The notes below the pieces were generated by a model, which saw only the letters and a list, made by a program, of their open reading frames with translations, did not search any database and was not told the DNA's origin. Both the position numbers and the translations under genes were made by a program. Shown one piece after another: positions 51,401 through 61,530 of a stretch of DNA of 64,000 bases (within the stretch, counting starts at the first letter, position 1; every line of letters begins with the position of its first letter). This DNA is from Desmodesmus armatus (Eukaryota; Chlorophyta; Chlorophyceae; Sphaeropleales; Scenedesmaceae), in assembly GCA_007449985.2 (NCBI GenBank), contig VIIQ02000647.1, positions 186,001-250,000 of the forward strand. Direction: 5' to 3'.

Positions 51401-53428
51401 ACAGTCATTAGCTCGGCTGAAAACCTGAGCAACCCACAAGGGAGCCAGAAGCTCGGACGAAACCAGGCACCTGCAAAGCAGCGTCATAGGCATCTATCAG
51501 CTCAAGGAGGGTCGGCGATGGACGGCTCGTACGCTGTTTGCCTGCATTCCATGCCCCCGACATGCACAACCTCAGCAGCTACACCACCCTGCACCCTCTG
51601 GAGAGAGTTGGTGGGCCAAAGCATCCGCTGCTTGCCACCCACCTTGGACAGTCAGCACAGTGCTGAGCCTGCATGCAGTTGGCCGTACTGCTGGTGTCTT
51701 AACACACTGTGTGACTTTTGTGAGTGACTGCATTGTGGATCCACATCAACAGAGCCACCGTACTCCCCGTGGTTGAAAAAAGGTGTGTGCCATATAAGCA
51801 GGCTCCTTTAAGAGTGGAGGATCATGAAAGGAGGACTCAATGCTACTGTGTGTGTGTGTTGTTGCTGCTGCAATGCAGCAAGCTGCACCTGATGCAGCAG
51901 CAGCTGTGGAGCGAGACCTATTCGGCTGACAACGTGCAGGCTCTTTCAGTCATCAGCCATGAGCTGCAGCAGGAGGAGCAGGAGCTGCGCCAGCACATTG
52001 AGCAGGTATGCTTGCAAAAATCGCGCTGCTACAAGTACAGTGTAGTACGCATGTTCCAGCTTTCAGCCCCTGCATGGCCTGCAGGACGAGCTCCGTGCCT
52101 TCTTAGCGGGGGCTTTCTTGCTTGCAGCAGCAGGCACGCAGGCAAGAGCACACAGCCCTTCTGGTGGCATTGCCATGTGCAGCGCAACAGTTGCAGTTAC
52201 TGATGGCAGAAGATGGGGTGAAAGTTGGGGTGTGAACAGAACCATATTTGGGATGCAACCAACAGCAAGGCAGTATGTTGTGCACCTCAAGCCCATCAAT
52301 GCAGCTGGCACTGGTGTTGTGTGGGGTGGCGTACTGTGGTATATGTCTGGGGGTCAATCTGTGTGCTTGGCACCACCTCAACTTGGCTGGCTCCTTGTGC
52401 AGGGTGCGAGCAGCCAACACAGCAGGCCCGTCGTGCAGACAGGGGGGGAAGGGGGGCGGGGGGAGGCGGCTAGCACGATGCATGGCAGGGCAGGTGTCCG
52501 CCTGCAATCCACTGTCAAGCTGGTACTAAGTGCAGGATAGCTGCGAGGGAGGGTCCGTTGGGTTTTGATGCAGTGTGGCAATGCTCAAGGTGCAGTCAGC
52601 CACCAACACAGCATGACAAACACTACTGACTGTCAATGCTGTTTGCCCTCAAACTCACAGGTGGCAAGCAGCCAACGCAGCATGACAAACACTATTGACT
52701 GTCCACGCTGTTTGCCCCTTGCACCAATCAAATCAATCAAAGTTACATCTGTAGCTTTAAAACTCAAGAGCTCATTCCAGCCATTCACTGATATCACGGA
52801 GATAGCAGAACAAACCAGAAGGAAGAAAACCAGGGGAAGGATCAAACCAGGGAGTCCTGTCGCTTTTTTTGCTCACCCTGCTGTCGCACCAGGCGGAGGC
52901 AGCATTGGCAGAGTATGCCCAGCTGGGGGAGGACTTTGAGGGGATGGTGCAGCAGTACGCAGTGGCCAAGGTGCGGAAGGGCTGCTGTTACAGTGCTGTT
53001 ACGTACATGTTACAGCTGTAGCTGTGGAGCTCATCAGAGAGCTTATGCCAGCAAACTGTTGACATGACTTTGCACTCGTCAGGCACATGGCCATGCTGTT
53101 AGCACTCAGGAGGTCCATGGTCAGTCATGATGTGTGCTGGTAAGGGGGGGGGGGTGCAGGGGAGGGACTGCACGGCAGACAGGCCCTGTTCTGCCTGCTT
53201 CTGCTGGCCGGATTGCCAGGACGGGGTGGGGCAGGGAAACAGCCAAGTGCATGCCATGTTTTGAAATGATGCAACTAAAAGCCCCCAACAGCCCTTTCAA
53301 TGTTTTGGGGATGTGCTGCTGCCTTGGTGGGCATAACATTGCTGCAGGGGGAGATGAAGAGGCTGGATGACCTGCTGCTCACTTTGGATGAGGTTGAGGA
53401 TCAAATGGGTCAGGCATCCAGGTATTGA
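48459..53428 (+). CDS. Augmin-like coiled-coil protein (AUG4/HAUS4-like)
   Basis: Augmin recruits gamma-tubulin to existing microtubules in the spindle. Exons 48459-48718, 48900-49006, 49794-49884, 50259-50464, 51337-51380, 51879-52005, 52893-52970 and 53348-53428 join in phase with GT-AG borders and end in TGA. The product is mostly helical with heptads: FLEQRCLLLELRDMVECLQ, VLALLEERIKQHAQAAT, LQQLHADAAAYVEELDNI. The C-terminal part, KLHLMQQQLWSETYSADNV, QALSVISHELQQEEQELRQ, AEYAQLGEDFEGMVQQYA and MKRLDDLLLTLDEVE, follows the pattern I recall for HAUS4/AUG4 (TYT-x-VxALxxI, then a G-x-x-F motif). The N-terminus is not resolved. Another coiled-coil family cannot be excluded. Confidence 0.62.
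52723..52850 (+). repeat. Interspersed repeat, copy 2 (AUG4-like intron)
   Basis: AATCAATCAAAGTTACATCTG, then ACTCAAGAGCTCATTCCAGC and ATTCACTGATATCACGGAGA. It ends about 40 bases before the splice acceptor of the exon at 52893. Confidence 0.8.
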
Positions 53429-54177
53429 GACAGCTGGATGTGCTCAACAGGCACGATCCGATGAGATCCACTGCTGCCACCATCACGCAGAGTCGGAGCT
53501 GCCCAGCCTGGCAGGCATTGGGCGGACTTGAGGGTGCGCAGCTTACAGTTTGGTTGCTGTGCGAACAGGTCTATGGCAGCAGAAGCGTTGTCACGGCTGG
53601 ATCATGGTGTTTGATCTAGCAGGTGACCGGCCGACAGCAGTGTCCACTGCAAGGAGACCTTGTGCTATACAGCCGAGTGGCAGTGGGTGACCCATAGAAT
53701 GCTGTCAGACAGATGAAGGTGCTTGTGTGGTGGCTGGAATGCAGTTGAATTTGGAGCGACCAGTTTGACTGCTGAGGGACAACTTCCACCTGGTTTCACC
53801 TAAGTTGACTAATCACTCATGACACCCTGCTTATGTCGCTGTCACCAACAGAGAAGTTTTCTGAGAGAACTGAAAGCCTAACCACATTACGGCAAACACC
53901 ACCGGCTCGACAACCCGTGGCAATTGGTCAATCACCAACGGTATCGATAATAGCCCCGGCGGTCCCATCTGCAGTCTCTTAAGGTCCCGGCTCTGACATC
54001 TACGCACAAAGAGACAGTCTCATTTGCTCGGCAATCTCGTACCCGGAACGCATAAGGGCCCGGCACCCGCCAAGCTTGAAAACCAACAGCAGTGACAGAA
54101 GACAGCCTGGATCGCAGTCTTCTTGCAGGCTGAAAAGACACGCCATCAACAGCGATCATTAAGGCGTACTAGTCACA
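53429..54177. other. Upstream region of the silk-like gene
   Basis: About 750 bases between the AUG4-like stop and the interrupted ATG at 54178. It should hold the silk-like gene's promoter. A minus-strand frame at 53932-54159 (75 residues) has no recognised domain. Confidence 0.4.
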
Positions 54178-57100
54178 ATGAGGCCCACCGTGGTTGGTGT
54201 TGGAATTGAGTATGCTCAGCCCACTATGCTGGACGAAGTTGCCCGCAGTTACCCGAAGTTAGGAAGTTATGCATGGCGACTGAAGTTATGCTATCCGCTC
54301 CTGCGGAGTATATGACCTCTGCATTGTCAGAGTGTATTTGGATGTTTACTCTCTCTCTAAGCCTGCATACGGTGCACCAGTGTAACAGGACTACTTTCCC
54401 ACCTTATAGCTGTCAAGGTTCCCTGAGCTTACAACTCCCAGCCACATCTATTCATATCAGGTTATGAGCCCTTCTTCACGCCTCAGCTAGACCTGCAGCT
54501 CGATACAACCTGTGCCCGGTACAAACGTAGGAAGACCTGCCTTTGCGCAGCTAGGCTAACGCCTTTGTCAATGTGCTTTAGTTGCACGGATTGATTTGCT
54601 CGATTTGCAGCAGCTTAGCGGCCTGATCATCCGCGTTTACAGCGTGCAGCAGCGACAGTTTTTCCTGCCGCAGCACTACATCTTCCCTACATGCAGCATT
54701 GCCCTACAGCAGCCTAATCCCACTGTCTGTTTGGCTTACAGCGACAGCAACCTCTTCTGTGTGAGCTACAGAACGTTCAACTACTCAGTGGCAGTGCCTG
54801 GTTATTGACACCCCTGCCGCCTGTCGTTTTCTGCCCTCGCTGCTGACTGCCCTGCTCTCCACCTCAGGAGTAGCTAGGGCACCAGCAGTGCAGCGGCCTC
54901 AGCTCCTGCACTTCCATTACAGTGTAGTCAGCTCATCTGGGCCCCAACAGCGCGGCCTTCAGTCAGCTAAGCAGCCACCTAGTCAGCTGCTACAAGCCTG
55001 CCAGCACTCAGTCTGTCAGCACCTGCACTTCCTTCTACAGTGCAGTTAGGCTCACTTGTAGACGTACATTCAGCCACGCAGCCAATTAGTCAGCTGCACC
55101 AAGCCTGTTAGCACCCCTAAGCCTAACAGCACACCAGCTTGCACCATGGCATCCAGCTCAAGCAGCGGTGCCCCCCGGCAGCTCATCTCCATCCCTATCG
55201 ACCTTGGAGAAGGCAAGAAGATTACCCTCCTCTTCACCGTCTTCATGAAGAGCCCAGAGGACTTCACACCATGGCAAGACGACTTCAAGGGCGCCCTGTC
55301 TACCGCCGGCAAGGACCTTGTCAAGGCCCTGTCGAAAGCCGACCACCCACAGTCAGCAGTTGTCCGCATGCTCATCAAGGCCACTGTCGACCGCACCCTC
55401 ATCGACAGCTTTGCCCCATCCTGCCCCTCAGCAGCTCAGTTGTACGAGCAGATGTCCGAACTGTGGAGCGTCGCAGCAGCAGGGTCAGCCGACCTGTACT
55501 TCACTGAGCTGTCCAACATCAAGATGCGCAAGGGCGAGGGCATGCTGGCACTCTACGGCCGCTTCAGGCACCTTGTGGCCCTCCTGGAGGCAGCCAAGCA
55601 GAAGCCTACAGACCAGCAGCTGCTCGCCTTCTTCTCGCAGGCCCTCCCAACAGCCTACGACACCATCCTCTTAGTCATCCGCATGACCGAACCAAAGAGC
55701 GTGGAAGACATCCTCACCCGCCTTGTCCAGCACGAGAAGCGCCACCTCACAGATGCCCAGGACAACTACGGCAAGGCCCTCTACACCGGTGAGAACAGCA
55801 ACAGCTTCGGCAGCTCCTACCGCTTCAACAAGCAGCCCTTCCGCGGCCAGCAGCAGTCCAACCGCTTCAACAGCAGGACTGTCCCCTCCTTCACCAAGTT
55901 CCAGGGCAACAACGGCTTCAACAAGGGCAAGGGTGACTACAACAACAAGAGCGGCTACAAGGGGAGCGACAACAACAACAACCCCAAGCACAAGCCGCAC
56001 CACACCTTCCCCGGCAACTGCCTCTTCTGCAAGAACTACGGCCACAACATCAATGAGTGCAAGAAGCTACAGGCCAAGGAGGCAGGTAGGGGCCGCTCAC
56101 ACGCCCTGCGTGAGGCACTCGACCCAGCTGTTTTTGAGCAGCTTATGCAGTGCCGCCAGCTGCTGGAGGAGGAGGACGACTACACCCAGCAGCAGCCTGA
56201 GGAGTACGACGACCCTGCCTTCTTCGGCCGTGCCTACATGCTCAAGGCACACGACAGCAGCAGTACCGGCCTCAACAGTGCCTACAGCACCCGGAGCAGC
56301 TCTGACCCCAGCCCCAGCTCCTACTTCAACCCTGTGCGCAAGCCTGACCCCGGCTACACCATCTACAGGAACAACAAGACCGGCAACTACGCCCTGGTCA
56401 CCCCCTCAAGTGAGTCAATGTTTAAGCCGCTCCCTGACCACCAGCTCTTCAGCCCTCTGCCCACCGGCAAGTTCGACGGCTGGCTTATGGACTCAGGAGC
56501 CTCAGACCCCACAACATCTGACCCCAGCATTCTGTTTGAGCCCGTCAAGTGTCACAAGCCCTTTGACACCAGCAACGGCCCAGCCCTGGCCTCACTCAAG
56601 GGCTCTGTGCGTCTGGCCTTCTTGGACGGCACTACTACCACCATTGAGGACGTCTACTACCTTCCCCAGTGCAAGGCCAACCTCCTGTCAGAGGCCAAGC
56701 TGACCAAGAAGCAAGACGACCCCTCCAAGCAGTTCAGCGTGTGGGTCTCAACGGCTCCCGCACACTGCTTTACGGCACGGACCAACGCGTCATCCAGACC
56801 GTGACCAACCCTGACGGCACCACTACCGTCCCAGCCTTCTGTGCCACCAACCCTGACTACCGCCCTGACTACGCTGACAAGGCCCACCACACGGCTACCA
56901 AGGAGACGGCGGAGTTGTGGCACTCCCGCCTAGGCCACCCCAGCTACAACAGCATGGCCACACTCCTCAAGCACAAGGCGGCTACCGGCATCAACATCAA
57001 GCCTGAGGACTGCACCAAGGCTGGCACCCACATCTGCTCTACATGTGCCCTCAGCAAGTCCACCAAGCAGCCATTCAAGCCGTCCCACAGTGAGTACACT

Positions 57101-60100
57101 GAGCCCCTACAGCTTGTGTCATCAGACGTGTGTGGCCCCATGCCTACAGCATCAGTTGGCGGCAGCAAGTACTTCCTCACAGTGATAGACCATGCAACAA
57201 ACTACAGCAAGGTGGTCCCTCTGAAGACCAAGGACCAAGCTCCCTCTGCTATCAAGCGCACAGTGGAGTGGCTGGAGACACAGACCAACCGCAAACTGAA
57301 GGCCCTACGCACCGACAACGGCACCGAGTACTTCAACAAGGACTTGGGCGACTACCTCGAGAGCAAGGGCATCGACCATGAAGGCACCATACCCTACAGC
57401 CCCCAGATGAACGGCAAGGCAGAGCGGCTTAATCGCACGCTCTTGGACAAGGCAAGGAGCATGCTACTTGAATCCTCCCTGCCCCCTTCCCTCTGGCTGG
57501 AAGCAGTGGTGACCGCCAACTACTTGCGCAACCGCACGCCGACAAGCTCAAGCAACAAGACCCCCTATGAGCTCATGTGGAACAAGACACCAGACCTGAA
57601 GCACTTGCGCACATTTGGAGCCACCGCCTACGCCCACATACCCAAGGAGAAGCGCACCTCCAAGTTTGCCCCACGAGCGCACAACGGCATCATGGTCGGC
57701 TACGCACTACAAAGCAAGGGCTGGCGCGTCTACCTTCCCGACCAGCGCTCCGTCATGGAGACAAGGGACTGCATCTTTGACGAGTCAACCATCGGCTACA
57801 AGACCAAGCTTACCCCTTCACAAGTGCAAGCACAAGAGCAAGACCTGTCACCCCCTTCCATCGATTACGTCAAGGAGCTTACACCCATTCAGCTCCCAAC
57901 ACCAAGCACAGGCAACCCCCGGCACCTGCCCTAGCGCCAGCACCGGCACCGGCCCCAACGCCACCACCGGCACCTACCCCAGCGCCACTACCGGCACCGG
58001 CCCCAGCGCCACCACCGGCACCGGCCCCTGTGCCGCCACCCCAGCCTGTCAACCCACAGACGACAGAGCCACCAGGTACAAGAACAAGCTCCCGCATCAG
58101 GAAACCCAGTGTTGTTACCTTCCGTGAAGACCATGTTCTACCCGACCGACTACGGGCTACCATCGCTGCATCTCAAGATCTCGTGGAGCCCAACACCTAC
58201 AAGGAAGCCACTACAAGCCCTCAAGCTGACCAGTGGCGCCAAGCAATGGATACAGAAATCTCTGAACTACTTGGCAACGACTCGTGGATCGCCCAAACAC
58301 CGCCTCCCGGCGTCAAGCCCATCCCAGGCAAGTGGGTCTACAAAGTGAAGTACGACGCCACCGGCAACATTGAGCGCTTCAAGGCCCGCTTCGTAGCAAA
58401 AGGTTTCAAGCAGGAGCACGGCATCGACTACGACGAAGTGTTCGCACCAGTCAGTAAGTTCACAACCCTGCGCCTGCTACTAGCTACTGTGGCAGCCCAG
58501 GACCTACACCTTCACCAGATGGATGTCAAGAACGCCTTCCTACAAGGAGACCTGTCAGAAGAAGTCTGGGTTCAACGCCCTGAAGGCTATGCAGATGTGT
58601 TAGGCCGTCCCGGCGAAGCCCTACTACTCAAGAAGGCACTCTACGGCCTGAAGCAAGCACCACGCGTGTGGCACCAGAAGCTACACAAGGAGCTTATCAA
58701 CCTAGGCTTCCAACAGTCCCTTGGCGACCCTTCCTTCTACGTCAAGAAAGACAACAACGGCAACATACTAGCCCTCATCTACGTGGAGACATCCTCGTCG
58801 CCGCCAAGAGCCTACCAGACCTACAAAGGATCAAGACCAAGTTGGCTACAATCTTCAAGGCAAGAGACCTCGGTGAGGCGACCTACTTCCTAGGTATGAG
58901 GATCACACGGCAGCGTTCTACACACACACTGAAGCTATGGCATGACAAGAAGACACAAGACCTTCTCTCAGACTACCGGATGACAGATGCTTACGCCCGT
59001 GCGGTTCCCATGGCGCCCTCGGCCAACCTGACCAAGACTGATGGCCAACCTCTCAAGCCTGAAGAGAAGCCCCAGTACAGCACACTCATTGGCAGTTTGC
59101 TTTACCTTTCAATTAGCACTAGACCTGACATTGCATATGCAGCTAGCAGCCTTGCACGCTATCTGGCTGCACCCACCAGTGAGCACATGCAGCAAGCTTT
59201 AGGTGTTCTGCGTTACCTTGCAGGCACACCCACAGTTGGCATTGTTTACAGCGGTACCAGTCTGTCCCTGACAGCATACTGTGACAGCAACTTTGCAACA
59301 TGTCGTGACACCCGCAGGTCTGTCACTGGTTATGCTTTCATGTTCAACAACGGCATTATCTCGTGGTCTAGTAGAATGCAGCGCACAGTTGCAGCCTCTA
59401 CCACTGAGGCTGAGTATATGGCAGCTTCTGAGGCTGTTAAGGAAGCTTTGTTCCTCAGGAAGCTCCTCCCCGTTATTGGCCTCAAGTCTCATACTGTCAA
59501 CATCTTTACTGACAGTCAAGGCTCCCTAGGCTGGATTAAGAACCCAGTCACAGCTGCACGATCCAAGCATGTTGATGTGATGCACCACATGGCACGTGAG
59601 CGTGTTGCACGCGGTGAAGTTCACTTTGCACACATCTCTACTCAGAAGATGCTTGCAGATACCTTTACTAAGCCACTTCCACCTGAGAAGTTTGTGCAGT
59701 GCCGCAAAGCACTTGGTATTCACTGAGCAGTCTTGCATAGTGTGCTGATCACGGCGGAGTGTTGGAATTGAGTATGCTCAGCCCACTATGCTGGACGAAG
59801 TTGCCCGCAGTTACCCGAAGTTAGGAAGTTATGCATGGCGACTGAAGTTATGCTATCCGCTCCTGCGGAGTATATGACCTCTGCATTGTCAGAGTGTATT
59901 TGGATGTTTACTCTCTCTCTAAGCCTGCATACGGTGCACCAGTGTAACAGGACTACTTTCCCACCTTATAGCTGTCAAGGTTCCCTGAGCTTACAACTCC
60001 CAGCCACATCTATTCATATCAGTTGGCCTTGCCTTGGCGGGTGAGCGATCAGGCTTCTTCAAGTTCTTCCATATGCAGCAACCAAGTGGGCGAACAGCTT

Positions 60101-61437
60101 GTCATGGTCTATGTTTCGAAACAATGACGTTGACACCTGCAATGACTGCCGCCTTGTGCCCCTGCTGCAGTCCTGGCAGTTGCAGCAACTTGCGCTGAAT
60201 CTGCAACTTCACCTCACCCAGGTTGGTGCTGTTGGGTGACTCCTAGTGTCAGCATCGACAAATAGCCAACCTGCACTGGATAGTGTTGTGGGTGTCGGCA
60301 GACAAGTCCTTGCAGTACCTGTACAGGCCATCAGAAGACTGAGCCGCAACCAACTGTGCCGTGCGCCTCTGGTCGTCAGCACCAGGCTTTGGGCATGTCG
60401 GTCACAAGTTTTATCATACGTCTTATTAAGATGTCTGTACAGCATTAAATATTGAGCACTCTTGTCCGTGTGCACACTTACTGCTGCCCCACAGCCACCC
60501 CATTGGGCAGGAAGATGCTGGGAGTGAATTGGTTGCAGCAGTTCATCCCCAACAATAGGGGGCCTGGACGGGGCGGTGAGTGAGCTTTGCGCACAGGCTT
60601 TGATGGAATATTGTCAGAACGGCTTTCCACATAACTGCCGCCCCTACCGTGGCAAACAACCTAGCAATGGCGCAGCAGAGTTGCTGCACCTGCCATTCAG
60701 TCATGGGCGCTGAGCGGAACCTGGCACACACACTTCATCAATGTGATAACTGACCCCACCACATCACTCGGCATTGACAGCACCATTGGCAGCGTTGACA
60801 GCACCTCGCGATGTTGCAACACCACCGCGCACTGTTTGTCCCCATGCAACACTGTTTGCCTCCATGTGTCAGCAACTCTCTGATTTGGTCGTCAGTGTTC
60901 CATCACTCCTAGTTTGTTCTGCTATCTCCGTGATATCAGTGAAGGCCTGGAATGAGCTGCTGAGCTTCATAGCTACAAGTGTGACTTGATTTGATTTGAT
61001 TTCGGTGCCGCACTGTTTGCCCCCATGCAGGACCAGGGGGCCCAGGCTTTGGACCCGGACCCAGGGGACCAGGAGGGCCAGGGTTTGGAGGAGGGCCAGG
61101 GTTTGGACCTGGAGGGCCAGGACCCTACGGTGGAGGGCCGGGGCCTTATGGTGGTGGGCCAGGTCCTTACGGGGGTGGGCCTGGACCCTATGGTGGTGGG
61201 CCCGGGCCCTATGGGGGTGGGCCTGGGCCTTATGGTGGTGGACCGGGGCCATATGGTGGTGGGCCCGGGCCCTTTGATGGTCCAGGTCCTTGTGACGGGC
61301 CATGCGGCGGTTTTGGAGGCCCGGGCCCTGCTTTCAGCAGCAGCACTGCGACGGCGACAGCACGGGCGTCATCTTTTGGTGGAGGCTCTGCCAATGCACA
61401 AGCGTCTGCTGTGGCCGTATCTGGCCGCAGGAAGTGA
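54178..61437 (+). CDS. Secreted silk-like GPGPYGG-repeat protein, exon 1 split by a copia element
   Basis: Exon 1 begins ATG AGG CCC ACC GTG GTT GG (54178-54197) and, leaving out the element and one target duplication, continues at 60027-60040 to a GTGAGC donor. Exons 2 (60171-60221), 3 (60495-60575) and 4 (61031-61437, TGA) follow in phase, for a predicted 190 residues. The start, MRPTVVGLALA then [12 protein letters not shown], is a typical signal peptide. Exon 3 reads [18 protein letters not shown]. Exon 4 is Gly/Pro-rich with about seven G-P-G-P-Y-G-G units, then [17 protein letters not shown] and a basic end GRRK. Expected to be secreted, perhaps a wall or matrix protein. The insertion places LTR sequence after codon 7, so this allele should not make the protein. 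I know no named family. Confidence 0.75.
54193..54197. repeat. Target-site duplication GTTGG, left copy
   Basis: GTTGG directly precedes the left LTR and recurs directly after the right LTR at 60022-60026. It derives from the GTT GG codons of the silk-like gene's signal peptide. Confidence 0.9.
54198..54459 (+). repeat. 5' LTR of the copia element
   Basis: 262 bases beginning TGTTGGAATTGAG and ending CATATCA; TG...CA termini. Matches 59760-60021 at every base I compared. Confidence 0.95.
54460..54474 (+). promoter_or_regulatory. Half-tRNA primer binding site
   Basis: GGTTATGAGCCCTTC directly follows the LTR. Its complement contains GGGCTCATAACC, the anticodon stem-loop of an initiator-type tRNA-Met (CAU anticodon), not a 3' CCA end. 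Drosophila copia and yeast Ty5 are primed this way by a cleaved tRNA-iMet. Confidence 0.75.
54475..55145 (+). other. Copia leader region
   Basis: About 670 untranslated bases between primer site and gag ATG, with several AGTCAGCTG/CAGC-rich partial repeats (54900-55130). Likely contains packaging signals. Confidence 0.4.
55146..56804 (+). CDS. gag: Copia Gag and protease
   Basis: 552 residues. The first ~220 match copia-type Gag ([43 protein letters not shown]). A CCHC zinc knuckle lies at C292-C295-H300-C305. The aspartic protease follows with WLMDSGAS at about 446-453 and [17 protein letters not shown]. The frame leaves the true reading frame near 56740, where the family continues as [11 protein letters not shown] one frame over; the last ~20 residues are therefore probably spurious. 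The start ATG has a good context (CACCATGGC). Confidence 0.9.
   Translation: MASSSSSGAPRQLISIPIDLGEGKKITLLFTVFMKSPEDFTPWQDDFKGALSTAGKDLVKALSKADHPQSAVVRMLIKATVDRTLIDSFAPSCPSAAQLYEQMSELWSVAAAGSADLYFTELSNIKMRKGEGMLALYGRFRHLVALLEAAKQKPTDQQLLAFFSQALPTAYDTILLVIRMTEPKSVEDILTRLVQHEKRHLTDAQDNYGKALYTGENSNSFGSSYRFNKQPFRGQQQSNRFNSRTVPSFTKFQGNNGFNKGKGDYNNKSGYKGSDNNNNPKHKPHHTFPGNCLFCKNYGHNINECKKLQAKEAGRGRSHALREALDPAVFEQLMQCRQLLEEEDDYTQQQPEEYDDPAFFGRAYMLKAHDSSSTGLNSAYSTRSSSDPSPSSYFNPVRKPDPGYTIYRNNKTGNYALVTPSSESMFKPLPDHQLFSPLPTGKFDGWLMDSGASDPTTSDPSILFEPVKCHKPFDTSNGPALASLKGSVRLAFLDGTTTTIEDVYYLPQCKANLLSEAKLTKKQDDPSKQFSVWVSTAPAHCFTARTNASSRP
56669..57934 (+). CDS. Copia integrase
   Basis: True coding starts at about 56745. 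GAG-pre-integrase zinc region [13 protein letters not shown] and CSTCALSK, then the core with D153 (SSDVCGPM), D216 ([10 protein letters not shown]) and E252 (NGKAERLNR), 35 residues between the last two. [17 protein letters not shown] stretch and the copia GKR-like region ([13 protein letters not shown]) follow. The frame ends in a Pro-rich linker near 57915, where a single-base shift separates it from RT. Confidence 0.9.
   Translation: MQGQPPVRGQADQEARRPLQAVQRVGLNGSRTLLYGTDQRVIQTVTNPDGTTTVPAFCATNPDYRPDYADKAHHTATKETAELWHSRLGHPSYNSMATLLKHKAATGINIKPEDCTKAGTHICSTCALSKSTKQPFKPSHSEYTEPLQLVSSDVCGPMPTASVGGSKYFLTVIDHATNYSKVVPLKTKDQAPSAIKRTVEWLETQTNRKLKALRTDNGTEYFNKDLGDYLESKGIDHEGTIPYSPQMNGKAERLNRTLLDKARSMLLESSLPPSLWLEAVVTANYLRNRTPTSSSNKTPYELMWNKTPDLKHLRTFGATAYAHIPKEKRTSKFAPRAHNGIMVGYALQSKGWRVYLPDQRSVMETRDCIFDESTIGYKTKLTPSQVQAQEQDLSPPSIDYVKELTPIQLPTPSTGNPRHLP
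57916..58893 (+). CDS. Copia reverse transcriptase, N-terminal part
   Basis: After a Pro-Ala linker (57920-58050) the RT reads [70 protein letters not shown] and [16 protein letters not shown]. The frame breaks at the catalytic YVDD: bases TACGTGGAGACATCC lack one base needed for TAC GTG GAC GAC ATC. Residues after that in this frame are spurious. Confidence 0.9.
   Translation, partial: PPAPALAPAPAPAPTPPPAPTPAPLPAPAPAPPPAPAPVPPPQPVNPQTTEPPGTRTSSRIRKPSVVTFREDHVLPDRLRATIAASQDLVEPNTYKEATTSPQADQWRQAMDTEISELLGNDSWIAQTPPPGVKPIPGKWVYKVKYDATGNIERFKARFVAKGFKQEHGIDYDEVFAPVSKFTTLRLLLATVAAQDLHLHQMDVKNAFLQGDLSEEVWVQRPEGYADVLGRPGEALLLKKALYGLKQAPRVWHQKLHKELINLGFQQSLGDPSFYVKKDNNGNILALIYVETSSSPPRAYQTYKGSRPSWLQSSRQETSVRRPTS
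58668..59726 (+). CDS. Copia reverse transcriptase C-terminal part and RNase H
   Basis: True coding from about 58786: the second half of YVDD, then [28 protein letters not shown], and [20 protein letters not shown]. RNase H has [25 protein letters not shown] and the C-terminal [16 protein letters not shown], all usual for copia. Stop TGA at 59724-59726, about 30 bases before the purine tract. Confidence 0.9.
   Translation: MAPEATQGAYQPRLPTVPWRPFLLRQERQQRQHTSPHLRGDILVAAKSLPDLQRIKTKLATIFKARDLGEATYFLGMRITRQRSTHTLKLWHDKKTQDLLSDYRMTDAYARAVPMAPSANLTKTDGQPLKPEEKPQYSTLIGSLLYLSISTRPDIAYAASSLARYLAAPTSEHMQQALGVLRYLAGTPTVGIVYSGTSLSLTAYCDSNFATCRDTRRSVTGYAFMFNNGIISWSSRMQRTVAASTTEAEYMAASEAVKEALFLRKLLPVIGLKSHTVNIFTDSQGSLGWIKNPVTAARSKHVDVMHHMARERVARGEVHFAHISTQKMLADTFTKPLPPEKFVQCRKALGIH
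59752..59759 (+). promoter_or_regulatory. Polypurine tract of copia element
   Basis: CGGCGGAG directly before the right LTR (TGTTGG at 59760). Short and interrupted by C, but correctly placed. Confidence 0.55.
59760..60021 (+). repeat. 3' LTR of the copia element
   Basis: Same 262 bases as the 5' LTR, followed by GTTGG (60022-60026) and then the rest of the silk-like exon 1. Confidence 0.95.
60911..61002 (-). repeat. Interspersed repeat, copy 3 (silk-like gene intron 3)
   Basis: Inverted copy: AGTTTGTTCTGCTATCTCCG, TGATATCAGTGAAGGCCTGG, AATGAGCTGCTGAGCTTCAT. It ends about 28 bases before exon 4 of the silk-like gene. Confidence 0.8.
61110..61280 (+). repeat. Coding tandem repeat GPGPYGG
   Basis: About seven 21-base units, GGGCC(N)GG(N)CC(N)TA(T/C)GG(N)GG(N), with variation mostly at third codon positions, so the protein repeat is conserved while the DNA is not. 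Confidence 0.85.
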
Positions 61438-61454
61438 CCATCTTTGACAGTGTG

Positions 61455-61530
61455 ATATCACATCAAATCACACTTACACCTGTGGCTATGAAGCTCAAGA
61501 GCTCATGCCAGCCATTCACTGATGTCAAGG
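61455..61530 (+). repeat. Interspersed repeat, copy 4 (just after silk-like stop)
   Basis: CACATCAAATCACACTTACA, then ATGAAGCTCAAGAGCTCATG and CCAGCCATTCACTGATGTCA. It begins some 20 bases after the TGA at 61437. Confidence 0.75.

Larger units (their letters stand above)
54198..60021 (+). mobile_element. Ty1/copia LTR retrotransposon
   Basis: 5,824 bases with 262-bp LTRs that look identical, 5-bp target duplication GTTGG, a half-tRNA-type primer site and a purine tract (GGCGGAG) before the right LTR. Gag, protease, integrase, RT and RNase H lie in that order, as in Ty1/copia. Coding is split over four frame segments by single-base shifts near 56740, 57915 and 58785. Identical LTRs mean very recent insertion, so either the shifts are assembly errors or this copy arrived defective in trans. 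Confidence 0.95.

Noticed and set aside
61025..61447. 140-residue frame rich in Val/Met/Gly over the silk-like exon
   Set aside because: Wrong frame: the frame joined in phase to upstream exons gives the GPGPYGG repeats.
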